Shown: positions 1 to 7,617 of the stretch, piece after piece
Numbering within the stretch: the first letter of the stretch is position 1
Layout of the letters: each line of letters begins with the position of its first letter
From: an uncultured Bacteroidia bacterium
GTDB lineage: Bacteria > Bacteroidota > Bacteroidia > Bacteroidales > F082
NCBI GenBank assembly: GCA_913009755.1
Contig: CAJVWU010000022.1
Span: 1-48,863, forward strand
Direction of reading: 5' to 3'
DNA length: 48,863 nucleotides
The notes under the pieces: model-generated
What the model was told of the DNA's origin: nothing
The model's database searches: none
The model's input: only the letters and a program-made list of their open reading frames with translations
Position numbers and translations under genes: made by a program

Positions 1-1346
1 AAGCTATAAAAAGAGTTGTTGGGAATAACTTTACCATTTTCATTATTTACCTCCATTAACGGAGCAACGGGTACGCTGTAATAATCTTCGTCAAAAGGGC
101 GTAGACGAGGGTCAGAATCGTCGCTGTCCTTATCTGATGGATCAATTGAGGAACATTCTTGCGGAGGCTCATATTGTATTCCCCAATTCCAGTAACCATC
201 ATTGTCTTTGTCGAAACATAATGGTTCTTCTGTTTCGGGTGTTAAAAGATTATCAACTGGTGTATCGTAATATGTTACCTGATAGGGATCGTATAAAATT
301 GCAATGAGGTAGGTATATCCATTATCTCCTTCGTCCGTTCCATAGCTATTTTTAAATTTCCAGTAGGTATGTCCAATATATTCCGAATTCTCTGTTTCTG
401 TCACCTCAATCGTACCACCATTTCTGGGGTCAGAATATGTATCACCTAACTTTATTTTGCCATAACCAACCAGGGCCAAGGCATGATTACCTCCCCACGC
501 ACCATAATTAAGTACTGAACAAGTTAGCGGCCCCTTTTCGATCAATTTCGTTTTAATATTTATTAGAGTAGGTGTTACATAATGATAACTATCAAATGTT
601 AATTTATAATCTGGATTTTGGTCATAATAATAATCTCCTTTGGTCGGATCATTGGCTCCATGTCTGTTTCTCCAATCCCATTCTTCTATTAATGTTGAAT
701 TATCAATTTCTCTTAACTCTTCTCCCCAAGGTATAAATATTCCACCAATGTAATAGTCAAACCCCCGCAAATTGAATTTTGGACCAAATAATGCTTCTTT
801 TTGTTGATATGACATATTTGAAAGAGAAGTTGTATCGGCAAACCATAACATATCATTTTCATCTATGAAACTATTTATTGCAGTTACTTTAGTTAGCTCA
901 ACAGTTTGTTTTGCACTTGTTTGTAAACTGTCAGCCCTATTAACGTAGTCCGGGTTATAAGTAATTGTTGATATATTAAGTGTTGCGCTAATTACCTGCA
1001 CCTCTATTGAATAAGGGCTTGTTCCGTCTAAATAACATGTTTCATCGCATACGTTGGAAAAATTAAAAAAGGAAGATTCTGCAATTAAAGGGTACGATTC
1101 ATAGACGAGGTATTCATTAAAAAGTGAATCGTACAGTACAACCCTGATTAAACTTGTGTCGGATGAAAGGTTCACTGAACCGGTAAGGGACAAGCCATAA
1201 ATAGCATCGGATGAACTAAAAGGATAAAACTCACAATCGGCTGTAATTGTTGTATCAACGGTAATAGATTGTGTTTGTGCATTGGCTAATTGGTTTGTGA
1301 ATGTTACCAATATTCCAAAAAATGAAATAAGAAAAAACTTTTTCAT
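1..1346 (-). CDS. Papain-like (C1-type) secreted protein, partial at left edge, catalytic Cys segment apparently missing
   Basis: The gene starts at ATG 1346 and its 3' end lies beyond base 1, so about 448 residues are visible. Residues 1-24 form a signal peptide (MKKFFLISFFGIL...ANAQ). Around residues 230-350 it resembles the C-terminal half of papain-fold peptidases: a WDWRN motif, an LIEKGPL helix, the His motif NHALALVGYG and an Asn motif KNSYGTDEGDNGY. In papain-type enzymes a QGxCGSCWAF block with the nucleophilic Cys follows DWR by about 15 residues. Here DWRNRHGANDP runs almost directly into the late part of the domain and no such Cys block is present. After the domain comes a Cys- and Asp-rich linker (CFDKDNDGYW, DSDDSDP) that may bind calcium. 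A T9SS sorting domain could lie past the edge but cannot be seen. The gene is visibly A+T rich compared with manC nearby. The assignment to the papain fold is fairly sure; peptidase activity is doubtful. Confidence 0.75.
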   Translation of the reverse strand, partial: MKKFFLISFFGILVTFTNQLANAQTQSITVDTTITADCEFYPFSSSDAIYGLSLTGSVNLSSDTSLIRVVLYDSLFNEYLVYESYPLIAESSFFNFSNVCDETCYLDGTSPYSIEVQVISATLNISTITYNPDYVNRADSLQTSAKQTVELTKVTAINSFIDENDMLWFADTTSLSNMSYQQKEALFGPKFNLRGFDYYIGGIFIPWGEELREIDNSTLIEEWDWRNRHGANDPTKGDYYYDQNPDYKLTFDSYHYVTPTLINIKTKLIEKGPLTCSVLNYGAWGGNHALALVGYGKIKLGDTYSDPRNGGTIEVTETENSEYIGHTYWKFKNSYGTDEGDNGYTYLIAILYDPYQVTYYDTPVDNLLTPETEEPLCFDKDNDGYWNWGIQYEPPQECSSIDPSDKDSDDSDPRLRPFDEDYYSVPVAPLMEVNNENGKVIPNNSFYS

Positions 1347-1379
1347 AATTGTGGTTTTTTGGTAATTTTTTAATGAGCA

Positions 1380-1409
1380 CAATATAAGAAAATAAACCTT
1401 GTTTGGCAA
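1380..1409 (-). promoter_or_regulatory. Candidate Bacteroidetes-type promoter for the papain-like gene
   Basis: On the minus strand a TTG (1409-1407) is followed after 20 bases by TATATTG (1386-1380). This resembles the Bacteroidetes TTG / TAnnTTTG promoter pair with one missing T in the -7 box. It would give a leader of roughly 25-30 bases before ATG 1346. The call rests on motif match only. Confidence 0.35.
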
Positions 1410-1504
1410 GGAAGGGGGATGATCGTTTTTGAGATAGCAAAAAATCAGGTTATTTTATACATATAATCAATTATTTTTTCAAACAATATTTACTTTTACA
1501 GCCC

Positions 1505-2128
1505 ATGACCGAAAAAGAAATCTTAGCTCAATACATACCTGAAGCTGCTGTTGACGGCGTGCTGAACCGGATCATTGAAAAAAGAATCCATCTTAAAATT
1601 TCCCGGAGCCGCAAGACCAAGCTGGGGGATTACCGCCCTCCCGTCAGGCACAGCAACCACCGCATCACCATCAACCACGACCTGAACCCTTATGCCTTTT
1701 TGATCACTTTTATCCACGAACTGGCCCATCTGCTTGTGTTTGAGCAATACAAAAACAAAGTGGCCCCGCATGGAAAAGAATGGAAAAATGAATACAAAAG
1801 ATTAATGATTGAATTTTTCAAACTCAATATTTTTTCACCGGAACTGCAAAAAGCATTGGATGATTCCATCCAAAATGCCAAAGCTTCCACTTTTTCCGAA
1901 CTTGAATTAAGCCGGTTGTTAAAGAATTACGACAAACCCAATGGCCAAATCCATCTGGAGACCCTACAGGCAGAAACAGTATTTATTATACACAACGGAA
2001 AAAAGTTTGTCAAAGGTGAAAAATTAAGGAAACGGTATCAGTGCCGGAGTTTGCAAAACAACCGCTTTTACCTGTTTCATCCTTTAACGCCGGTGAAGAT
2101 TGAAGGGGAGAATTTAAACAAGACCTGA
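1505..2128 (+). CDS. SprT-like zinc metalloprotease-domain protein
   Basis: This 207-residue protein carries the SprT-type motif HELAHLLVFEQY (HExxH, about residues 71-75), followed by HGKEWKNEY, which supplies the downstream His and is typical of SprT/Spartan-like zincins. The C-terminal third (KRYQCRSLQNNRFYLFHP) occupies the place where many family members have a small zinc ribbon, but only one Cys is visible, so the ribbon looks lost. No signal peptide is seen, so the protein is probably cytoplasmic. Family members act on DNA-bound proteins or are uncharacterised; the substrate here is unknown. A 7/8 match to TAnnTTTG (TACTTTTA, 1491-1498) lies just upstream of the ATG. The last codons (Lys-Thr-stop) lie inside a copy of a palindromic repeat, so the natural C-terminus may have been replaced. 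Confidence 0.8.
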   Translation: MTEKEILAQYIPEAAVDGVLNRIIEKRIHLKISRSRKTKLGDYRPPVRHSNHRITINHDLNPYAFLITFIHELAHLLVFEQYKNKVAPHGKEWKNEYKRLMIEFFKLNIFSPELQKALDDSIQNAKASTFSELELSRLLKNYDKPNGQIHLETLQAETVFIIHNGKKFVKGEKLRKRYQCRSLQNNRFYLFHPLTPVKIEGENLNKT

Positions 2129-2180
2129 CAGGTTTTAAATGATCTGAGACCTGACAGGTTTTAGAAACCTGTCAGGTCTT
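2120..2180 (+). repeat. Palindromic repeat cluster (two direct copies plus one inverted copy)
   Basis: The sequence AGACCTGACAGGTTT occurs at 2121-2135 and again at 2147-2161, and its reverse complement AAACCTGTCAGGTCT occurs at 2165-2179. The second and third copies can form a 15-bp perfect stem with a 3-base loop. The first copy contains the stop codon of the SprT-like gene. Confidence 0.85.
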
Positions 2181-2186
2181 GTTTAT
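2147..2186 (+). terminator. Likely transcription terminator after the SprT-like gene
   Basis: A 15-bp perfect hairpin (2147-2161 with 2165-2179, loop TAG) is followed by TTGTTTATAA. The downstream tract is only moderately T rich. Placement between a stop codon and the next promoter supports terminator use. The hairpin is symmetrical and could also be a dispersed repeat without a transcription role. Confidence 0.55.
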
Positions 2187-2210
2187 AATCAATCCGTTTA
2201 CTTATCTTTG
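2179..2210 (+). promoter_or_regulatory. Promoter of the mannose-1-phosphate guanylyltransferase gene
   Basis: TTG (2179-2181), a 21-base spacer and a perfect TATCTTTG (2203-2210) match the Bacteroidetes primary sigma factor consensus TTG-N19-21-TAnnTTTG. The start codon at 2237 would leave a leader of about 20 bases. The TTG overlaps the last base pairs of the upstream palindrome. Confidence 0.7.
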
Positions 2211-2236
2211 TCAGCGCAAAAATCAAAACTGCGAAA

Positions 2237-3334
2237 ATGGATATTTATAAGAATACTTTCTGTGTCATCATGGCCGGCGGCGCCGGAACACGATTCTGGC
2301 CCATGAGCCGCACTTCACGGCCCAAACAATTCATTGATATTCTGGGAACAGGTAAAACGCTGATCCAGCTTACTTACGAAAGGTTTATCAACGTATGCCC
2401 GCCCGAAAACATCCTGGTGGTAACCAACGAAATTTATAAAGACCTGGTATTGGAACAACTGCCTGACATGGACGAAAGCCAGGTGCTGCTTGAACCGGCC
2501 CGGCGCAACACGGCACCCTGCATTGCTTACGCCAATCATAAAATAAAAACCCAAAATCCTGATGCCGTTGTCGTAGTTGCCCCTTCCGACCATATCATTC
2601 TGAAAGAAGAAGAATTTGTAAACGACATTAAAACCGCCGTAAAGGCCACATCGGAACACAACTGGCTGCTGACACTGGGCATCAAACCCAGCCGGCCCGA
2701 TACAGGATACGGCTATATCCAGTTTATTGACGAACCGGCTTATACCGGAGACAACCGGCTTTTTAAAGTGAAAACCTTCACCGAAAAACCCAACCTTGAA
2801 ATTGCGGAATCATTCCTTGAAAGCGGTGATTTTCTTTGGAATGCAGGAATCTTTATCTGGTCGCTGAGAAGTATCATGGAGGCCTTTGAAAACCACCTGG
2901 ACGATGTGGAAAGCCTTTTCAAAAAAGGGGAAGAATTGTACAATACGCCTGAAGAGAAAACATTTATCGAAGAAACTTATGCCGTTTGCCGCAACATCTC
3001 CATTGACTATGGCATCATGGAAAAAGCCGAAAATGTTTATACCCTCGCTGTTGATTTCGGATGGTCGGACCTGGGGACCTGGGGATCCCTTTATACTATC
3101 CGCAACAAAGACGATAACCAAAATGCTGTGATAGGCGAAAATGTAATGTTGTATGATACGGTGAACAGCATTGTGAACGTACCCAAAAACAAACTGATTG
3201 TTTTGCAGGGACTTGACGGATATATTGTGGTTGAGGAAGAAGATTCACTGCTGATCTGCCGCAAAGATGATGAACAACAGATCCGACAGTTCGTCAACGA
3301 TGTGAAACTTGAAAAGGGGGAGCGGTTTATTTAA
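2237..3334 (+). CDS. manC: Mannose-1-phosphate guanylyltransferase (GDP-mannose pyrophosphorylase)
   Basis: The enzyme converts mannose-1-phosphate and GTP to GDP-mannose and pyrophosphate, supplying GDP-mannose (and GDP-fucose) for surface glycans; it acts in the cytoplasm. The N-terminus shows the nucleotidyltransferase signature MAGGAGTRFWPMSR at residues 12-25 followed by RPKQF. Further family marks are the APSDH motif near residue 115, the FTEKP motif near residue 178, LWNAGIFIW near residue 203 and the DFGWSDLGTW motif near residue 273. At 365 residues it matches the short, single-domain form, which lacks the phosphomannose isomerase domain of longer ManC proteins. It has its own promoter and a short leader. 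It may be transcribed alone, since the next gene, 42 bases downstream, encodes an unrelated exported peptidase. Confidence 0.95.
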   Translation: MDIYKNTFCVIMAGGAGTRFWPMSRTSRPKQFIDILGTGKTLIQLTYERFINVCPPENILVVTNEIYKDLVLEQLPDMDESQVLLEPARRNTAPCIAYANHKIKTQNPDAVVVVAPSDHIILKEEEFVNDIKTAVKATSEHNWLLTLGIKPSRPDTGYGYIQFIDEPAYTGDNRLFKVKTFTEKPNLEIAESFLESGDFLWNAGIFIWSLRSIMEAFENHLDDVESLFKKGEELYNTPEEKTFIEETYAVCRNISIDYGIMEKAENVYTLAVDFGWSDLGTWGSLYTIRNKDDNQNAVIGENVMLYDTVNSIVNVPKNKLIVLQGLDGYIVVEEEDSLLICRKDDEQQIRQFVNDVKLEKGERFI

Positions 3335-3376
3335 TTGTGATTTTTTTAATTCTAATTTGAAATATTTTTTTGACCT

Positions 3377-5578
3377 ATGAAAAAGTTTATTCTTGTTTTC
3401 CTGTCATTATTGATCGGCTTGGCATCAAGCCTGAAAGCCGATGAGGGCATGTGGATCCCGTTGTTGATCAACAAAAACATTGCAGAGATGCAAAAAATGG
3501 GGTTTAAACTCACCGCCGAAGACATTTACAGTATTAACCATGCCAGTCTGAAAGACGCCGTTGTTATTTTTGGCGGGGGATGTACCGGTGAAATTGTTTC
3601 ACCCAAAGGATTGTTGTTCACCAATCATCATTGCGGTTACGGTAGCATTCAAAAGGTGAGTACCCCGGAGAACAATTACCTTGAGGACGGGTTTTGGGCA
3701 ACAAATCTGGATGAAGAAATTCCTATTGAAGGGCTCACCGTGAAATTTCTCATCCGCATGCAGGATGTTACCAAAGAAACCCTGAGCGGTGTGAAAGAAG
3801 GGATGAGTGGCCAGGAAAAAAACGAATGGATGCAGGACAACATCAAAGGGTTAACTGATAAAGCCACCAAAGGCACGCCATACAGCGCCACCGTAAAACC
3901 CCTGTTTGCCGGTAATAATTACTACATGTATGTTTATGAAACGTATAAAGATATCCGTCTGGTAGGCACACCGCCCGAGTCCATCGGCAAATTTGGTGCC
4001 GACACCGACAACTGGATGTGGCCCCGCCATACCGGTGACTTTTCCATATTCAGGGTTTATACTGCTCCTGACGGAAGCCCGGCAACCTACTCGAAAAAAA
4101 ATATCCCTTTAAAATCCAAAAAATACCTTCCCGTTTCCATTGCCGGGGTGAACGAAGGCGATTTTGCCATGATCATGGGTAACCCGGGAAGGACTCAACG
4201 ATATCTCTCTTCCTATGGTGTTGAACTGGCACTGGATCAAACAAACATGACCATTGTGAAAATCCGCGCTAAAAAACTGGATATTATGGAAAAGGCTATG
4301 GATACCAATGAAGTGATCCGTCTTCAGTATGCTTCAAAATATGCCCGGATATCCAATTACTGGAAATATTTTATCGGGCAGACAAAAGGCCTTAAGAAAC
4401 TGAATGTTAAACAAGAAAAGCAAAACGAAGAAGCTGCTTTTACACAATGGCTGTATAAAAACCCGAAGGAAAAGTTAAAATACGGGGATGCATTGGGACT
4501 GATTAAAAATGCTTATGAAGTTATTGCTGAATACAACCTGGCCAAATGGTATTTCAGGGAAGCCATATACCGGGGGCCTGAAATTATCGGATATGCCAAT
4601 GCTTTCAATGCACTGAAAAAAATGATGGCTGACAAAAATACCCCGGAAGGGAATATTCAAAAAGAAATCAAAAAGCTGAAAGCAGGCGTTGCCGGTCATT
4701 TTAAAGATTATAATGTTGTTATTGACAGAAATATATACGCGGCAATGATGAAGATGTATTATGAAAATGTACCGCTTGACCAACAACCGGTCATGCTTCT
4801 TCAAACCGATAACAAGTATCATGGCGACTGGAGTAAATATGCCGGTTATGTTTTTGAAAAATCCATTTTTGATGACCCGGCTAAAGTGAAAGCCTTTTTG
4901 AACAAACCCAAACTGAAAACACTTGAAAAAGACCCTGCACTGATCGCTGCCGGGGCTTTTTATGATGAATACCAAAAGATTGCCGGCAAAACCAAAGATG
5001 CGGAAAAAGAACTTAAAAAAGGCCACAAACTTTACATTGCCGGTTTAATGGCAATGTATCCTGACAAGAATTTTTACCCGGATGCCAATTTCACCATGCG
5101 CGTTACTTACGGAACGGTTGAAGGTTACAGCCCTGCCGATGCGGTTTATTACAATTATTATACAACCTTAAAAGGGGTCATGCAAAAAGAAAACTCCGCC
5201 AGTTGGGAGTTTACCGTACCCGAAAAGCTGAAAGAGTTATATAAAACCAAAGACTACGGCCGCTATGGCGAAAACGGGGAGATGAGGGTTTGCTTTTTGA
5301 CCAACAACGACATTACAGGCGGCAATTCCGGCAGCCCGGTAATGAATGCCAACGGTGAGTTGATCGGCCTTGCCTTCGACGGCAACTGGGAAGCCATGAG
5401 CGGTGACATTGCTTTTGAACCCAAACTTCAACGCACCATCTGTGTGGATGTACGGTATGTTTTGTTCCTTATTGACAAATTTGCCGGGGCGAAAAACCTG
5501 ATCCGCGAATTAACCATCGTTGATAAAAAACCGGTGAAAAAAGCAGTGGTGGAAAAAGAAATGTCAACTGTTGAATAA
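3377..5578 (+). CDS. S46 family dipeptidyl peptidase, DPP7 type
   Basis: This 733-residue exported serine peptidase removes dipeptides from oligopeptide N-termini, probably in the periplasm. Residues 1-22 are a signal peptide (MKKFILVFLSLLIGLASSLKA). The chymotrypsin-like triad elements are visible: the His motif TNHHCGYG near residues 82-89, an Asp region DNWMWPRHTGDF near residue 213, and the nucleophile in GGNSGSP with Ser at residue 651. S1 specificity in the family depends on one residue in the FDxxWE segment: DPP11 has Arg, DPP7 has Gly. This protein reads LAFDGNWEAMSGD with Gly at residue 669, pointing to DPP7-type preference for hydrophobic residues rather than Asp/Glu. Length matches the family (about 710-740). 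The specificity call is inferred from published DPP7/DPP11 comparisons and has not been tested here. Confidence 0.93.
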   Translation: MKKFILVFLSLLIGLASSLKADEGMWIPLLINKNIAEMQKMGFKLTAEDIYSINHASLKDAVVIFGGGCTGEIVSPKGLLFTNHHCGYGSIQKVSTPENNYLEDGFWATNLDEEIPIEGLTVKFLIRMQDVTKETLSGVKEGMSGQEKNEWMQDNIKGLTDKATKGTPYSATVKPLFAGNNYYMYVYETYKDIRLVGTPPESIGKFGADTDNWMWPRHTGDFSIFRVYTAPDGSPATYSKKNIPLKSKKYLPVSIAGVNEGDFAMIMGNPGRTQRYLSSYGVELALDQTNMTIVKIRAKKLDIMEKAMDTNEVIRLQYASKYARISNYWKYFIGQTKGLKKLNVKQEKQNEEAAFTQWLYKNPKEKLKYGDALGLIKNAYEVIAEYNLAKWYFREAIYRGPEIIGYANAFNALKKMMADKNTPEGNIQKEIKKLKAGVAGHFKDYNVVIDRNIYAAMMKMYYENVPLDQQPVMLLQTDNKYHGDWSKYAGYVFEKSIFDDPAKVKAFLNKPKLKTLEKDPALIAAGAFYDEYQKIAGKTKDAEKELKKGHKLYIAGLMAMYPDKNFYPDANFTMRVTYGTVEGYSPADAVYYNYYTTLKGVMQKENSASWEFTVPEKLKELYKTKDYGRYGENGEMRVCFLTNNDITGGNSGSPVMNANGELIGLAFDGNWEAMSGDIAFEPKLQRTICVDVRYVLFLIDKFAGAKNLIRELTIVDKKPVKKAVVEKEMSTVE

Positions 5579-5922
5579 ATAACCGTTTTTGTAACTATTC
5601 AGCCACTTAAGAGGTTTTATCATCTTCAGATTGTAAACTAAATAGCCACGAATGCACAAATAAAATTTGTGCATTCGTGGCTATTCTTCTCTGATTTAAC
5701 AAAATTAAACATGAAGAATCAATGGACAATGAAGACAATTGAAAAATACGACAAGAAAAACCTCCAGGAAAGAATAATGTCTGGTGACTAACGCAATAAA
5801 AAAAATTGTTGTGCCTGATGTTGTTCCACTGTCCACAACAACGACAGATGGCATCCATGGGTTTTCCTATTTTAGCAACCGGGTTAAACGAAAGGTGCTG
5901 AAAACAGCCGTCAAAATAACAC
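5579..5922. other. 344-base gene-free region with a long perfect inverted repeat
   Basis: The region between the S46 peptidase and the next membrane protein holds the palindrome at 5641-5685. Beyond it I see only short unconvincing reading frames, including a 26-codon frame from 5711 and a 67-codon frame from 5784, neither with recognisable sequence. No TAnnTTTG box is clear; TATTTTAG near 5870 is a weak candidate for the downstream gene. Confidence 0.6.
5641..5685. repeat. 21-bp perfect inverted repeat (possible bidirectional terminator or dispersed repeat)
   Basis: The left arm at 5641-5661 begins AATAGCCACGAATGCACA and its exact complement occupies 5665-5685, with loop AAA. The hairpin lies 62 bases after the S46 peptidase stop codon. 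The sequence after the stem (CTTCTCTG) is not a T-tract, so a classic intrinsic terminator is uncertain. The GCCACGAATGCAC text resembles a palindrome class common in Bacteroidetes intergenic DNA, which I state from memory. Confidence 0.85.
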
Positions 5923-6984
5923 ATGGTTTATCACAAAATACCGGGTATGGAAAGGTCTTCAAGAAACCGTACGGCCGACCTGCTTAAAGGGGTCGCCATA
6001 GTCCTGATGGTACAGGTGCACCTGATGGAGCTTTTTGCCAGGCAGGATATCTTTGACAGTCTTACCGGGCGGATTTCCCTGTTTCTGGGCGGCCCACCGG
6101 CAGCCCCCGTATTTATGGCGGTGATGGGTTATTATGTGGCACTTTCAGGAAAGACGGCTAAACAAATGATAATCCGTGGTGTTAAACTGATCCTGCTCGG
6201 TTTTGCACTGAACATCGGACTGAATTTTCACCTGCTTATCAATATTTATACGGGAAGCCTGCAAATCGGGGCTTTGGTATATATTTTCGGGGTGGATATT
6301 TTATTCCTGGCAGGGCTCAGTATTATTATCCTGGCCTTAATGAAAAAGTTCGTTGGGCTGAAACCTTTGCCTTTTATTTTCACGTTAGTTTTCTTTCTGT
6401 TTCTCCGGTTTTTGCTCCAACAGGTTGTGGGTGCGTCAACACAAAATTATTTTATTGCCTTTTTTTACGGGGAAGGTGCCTGGTGGTCTTATTTCCCTTT
6501 AATCCCCTGGCTGGTTTACCCGTTAACCGGATATTTATTTTATATCCTGCAAAAATACGGCCGCAAAAAAATCCGTCCTTTTTATTATTATATCGTGGGA
6601 ACAGCTTCCCTGGCAACGGTGATTTTTTTCAACTACGGCCTAAAGGTTTCGGCTGATCTTCTGCGATATTACCACCACGGTTTTGTGTTTTATTTATACA
6701 CGCTTTGTTTCCTGATCTTCTGGCTGTTTCTTGCCAATATCATCTCTGGCAAGCCAGAAAACATCTTTTCACGTTTTATGGAATGGTTAGGCCGGAATGT
6801 TACGGTAGCTTATGTTGTCCAGTGGCTGATTATCGGAAACATCGCCACGTCGGTTTACAAAACCCAGGGAAAACCAGCTTTGGCATTTTGGTTTGTTTTT
6901 GTGATGATATTGACCAGCCTGGGCGTTTGGATGTGGAACAGGATAAAATTGAAATCCGGCGGTAAACATATCCTGAAAATATGA
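5923..6984 (+). CDS. Multi-pass membrane protein, HGSNAT/DUF1624-like acyltransferase family (tentative)
   Basis: This 353-residue integral membrane protein has about 10 hydrophobic segments. Its start resembles membrane acyltransferases of the heparan-alpha-glucosaminide N-acetyltransferase/DUF1624 group: an Arg/Asp-containing ADLLKGVAIVLMVQVHLME segment near residues 18-36, then FMAVMGYYVALSG around residue 65. Members of that group move acetyl groups across the membrane onto sugars, but the substrate cannot be read from this sequence. ATG 5947 (MERSSRN) is an alternative start eight codons in. The gene stands alone on the plus strand and converges with the minus-strand regulator just after its end. 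The family assignment is moderate; the membrane topology is clear. Confidence 0.65.
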   Translation: MVYHKIPGMERSSRNRTADLLKGVAIVLMVQVHLMELFARQDIFDSLTGRISLFLGGPPAAPVFMAVMGYYVALSGKTAKQMIIRGVKLILLGFALNIGLNFHLLINIYTGSLQIGALVYIFGVDILFLAGLSIIILALMKKFVGLKPLPFIFTLVFFLFLRFLLQQVVGASTQNYFIAFFYGEGAWWSYFPLIPWLVYPLTGYLFYILQKYGRKKIRPFYYYIVGTASLATVIFFNYGLKVSADLLRYYHHGFVFYLYTLCFLIFWLFLANIISGKPENIFSRFMEWLGRNVTVAYVVQWLIIGNIATSVYKTQGKPALAFWFVFVMILTSLGVWMWNRIKLKSGGKHILKI

Positions 6985-6985
6985 A

Positions 6986-7577
6986 TCAAAGAAATTTGTC
7001 AATGGATTTGCGGTAGCGCACCGGGTCTTTTTTAAAATCGGTGACCGACACCCCCGCAATGTTCTTAAACTGTGTTGACAGATATTGTACACTGCTGTAT
7101 CCCATCATAAAAGCAATTTCGCTCAGGGTAAGCTCCCCTTCCTGAATCAGGGACTTTACTTTTTCAATCCGGTTGAAGATGATATATTTTTCCAGGGTTA
7201 TCCCTTCTTTATCGGAAAAAACAGAAGACAGATACTGGTAAGTTTTCCCGAATTTTCCAATCAGATAATCGGAATTCCGGATCATGGCATTGTAAGTTGT
7301 ATAGTGAACCATGTCAACCACCGCCCTTTTGATGTCCTCGACCAGTTTTTTATCGTTATCAACAATCCATTGAAAACCATTGTTGTGCAACACCTCCCTG
7401 ATTTTTTGCCCATTCACTTTTTTCAGGGTCATAAACAACCGTGGCCTCCCCCAGTTTAATTGTTTTCACTTCAAAACCGGCCTGCTCCAGGTCCATTTTC
7501 AAAACACGGATACAACAATCGCAAACCATGTTTCCGATAGTCAGTTTTTGCTCAATGTATTTTTTTCCCTGTTTCAA
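6986..7577 (-). pseudogene. HMA-domain / AraC-type HTH regulator, interrupted by a one-base frameshift
   Basis: Two overlapping minus-strand frames together form one expected protein of about 197 residues. The first (7577-7359) begins MKQGKKYIEQKLTIGNMVCDCC, a heavy-metal-associated domain with a CxxC motif, and reads to VVYDPEK. The second (from the ORF start at 7438 to 6986) carries an AraC-family helix-turn-helix, with helices around ELTLSEIAFMMGYSS and QYLSTQFKNIAGVS. Removing one A from the A6 run (T6 at 7418-7423 on the plus strand) joins VVYDPEK to VNGQKIREVLHNNG in one frame, the layout of the HMA-AraC regulators I know from Bacteroidetes. As given, the upstream frame ends after 19 aberrant residues. 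This could be a real inactivating mutation, an assembly error in a homopolymer, or transcript slippage. No copper or zinc transport gene is next to it. Confidence 0.72.
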
Positions 7578-7617
7578 CTATTCCGGTTTTACTCCTCAAA
7601 AAGTTTGTCGTTATCAT

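Noticed and set aside
5784-5987. 67-codon plus-strand frame before the membrane protein
   Set aside because: It overlaps the start of the HGSNAT/DUF1624-like gene in another frame and shows no domain.
7412-7426. Programmed -1 frameshift at the AAAAAAG heptamer in the HMA-AraC gene
   Set aside because: The zero-frame codons (GAA AAA AGT) do not match the X XXY YYZ phase, and restoring the fusion needs a +1 change, so canonical -1 slippage does not fit.
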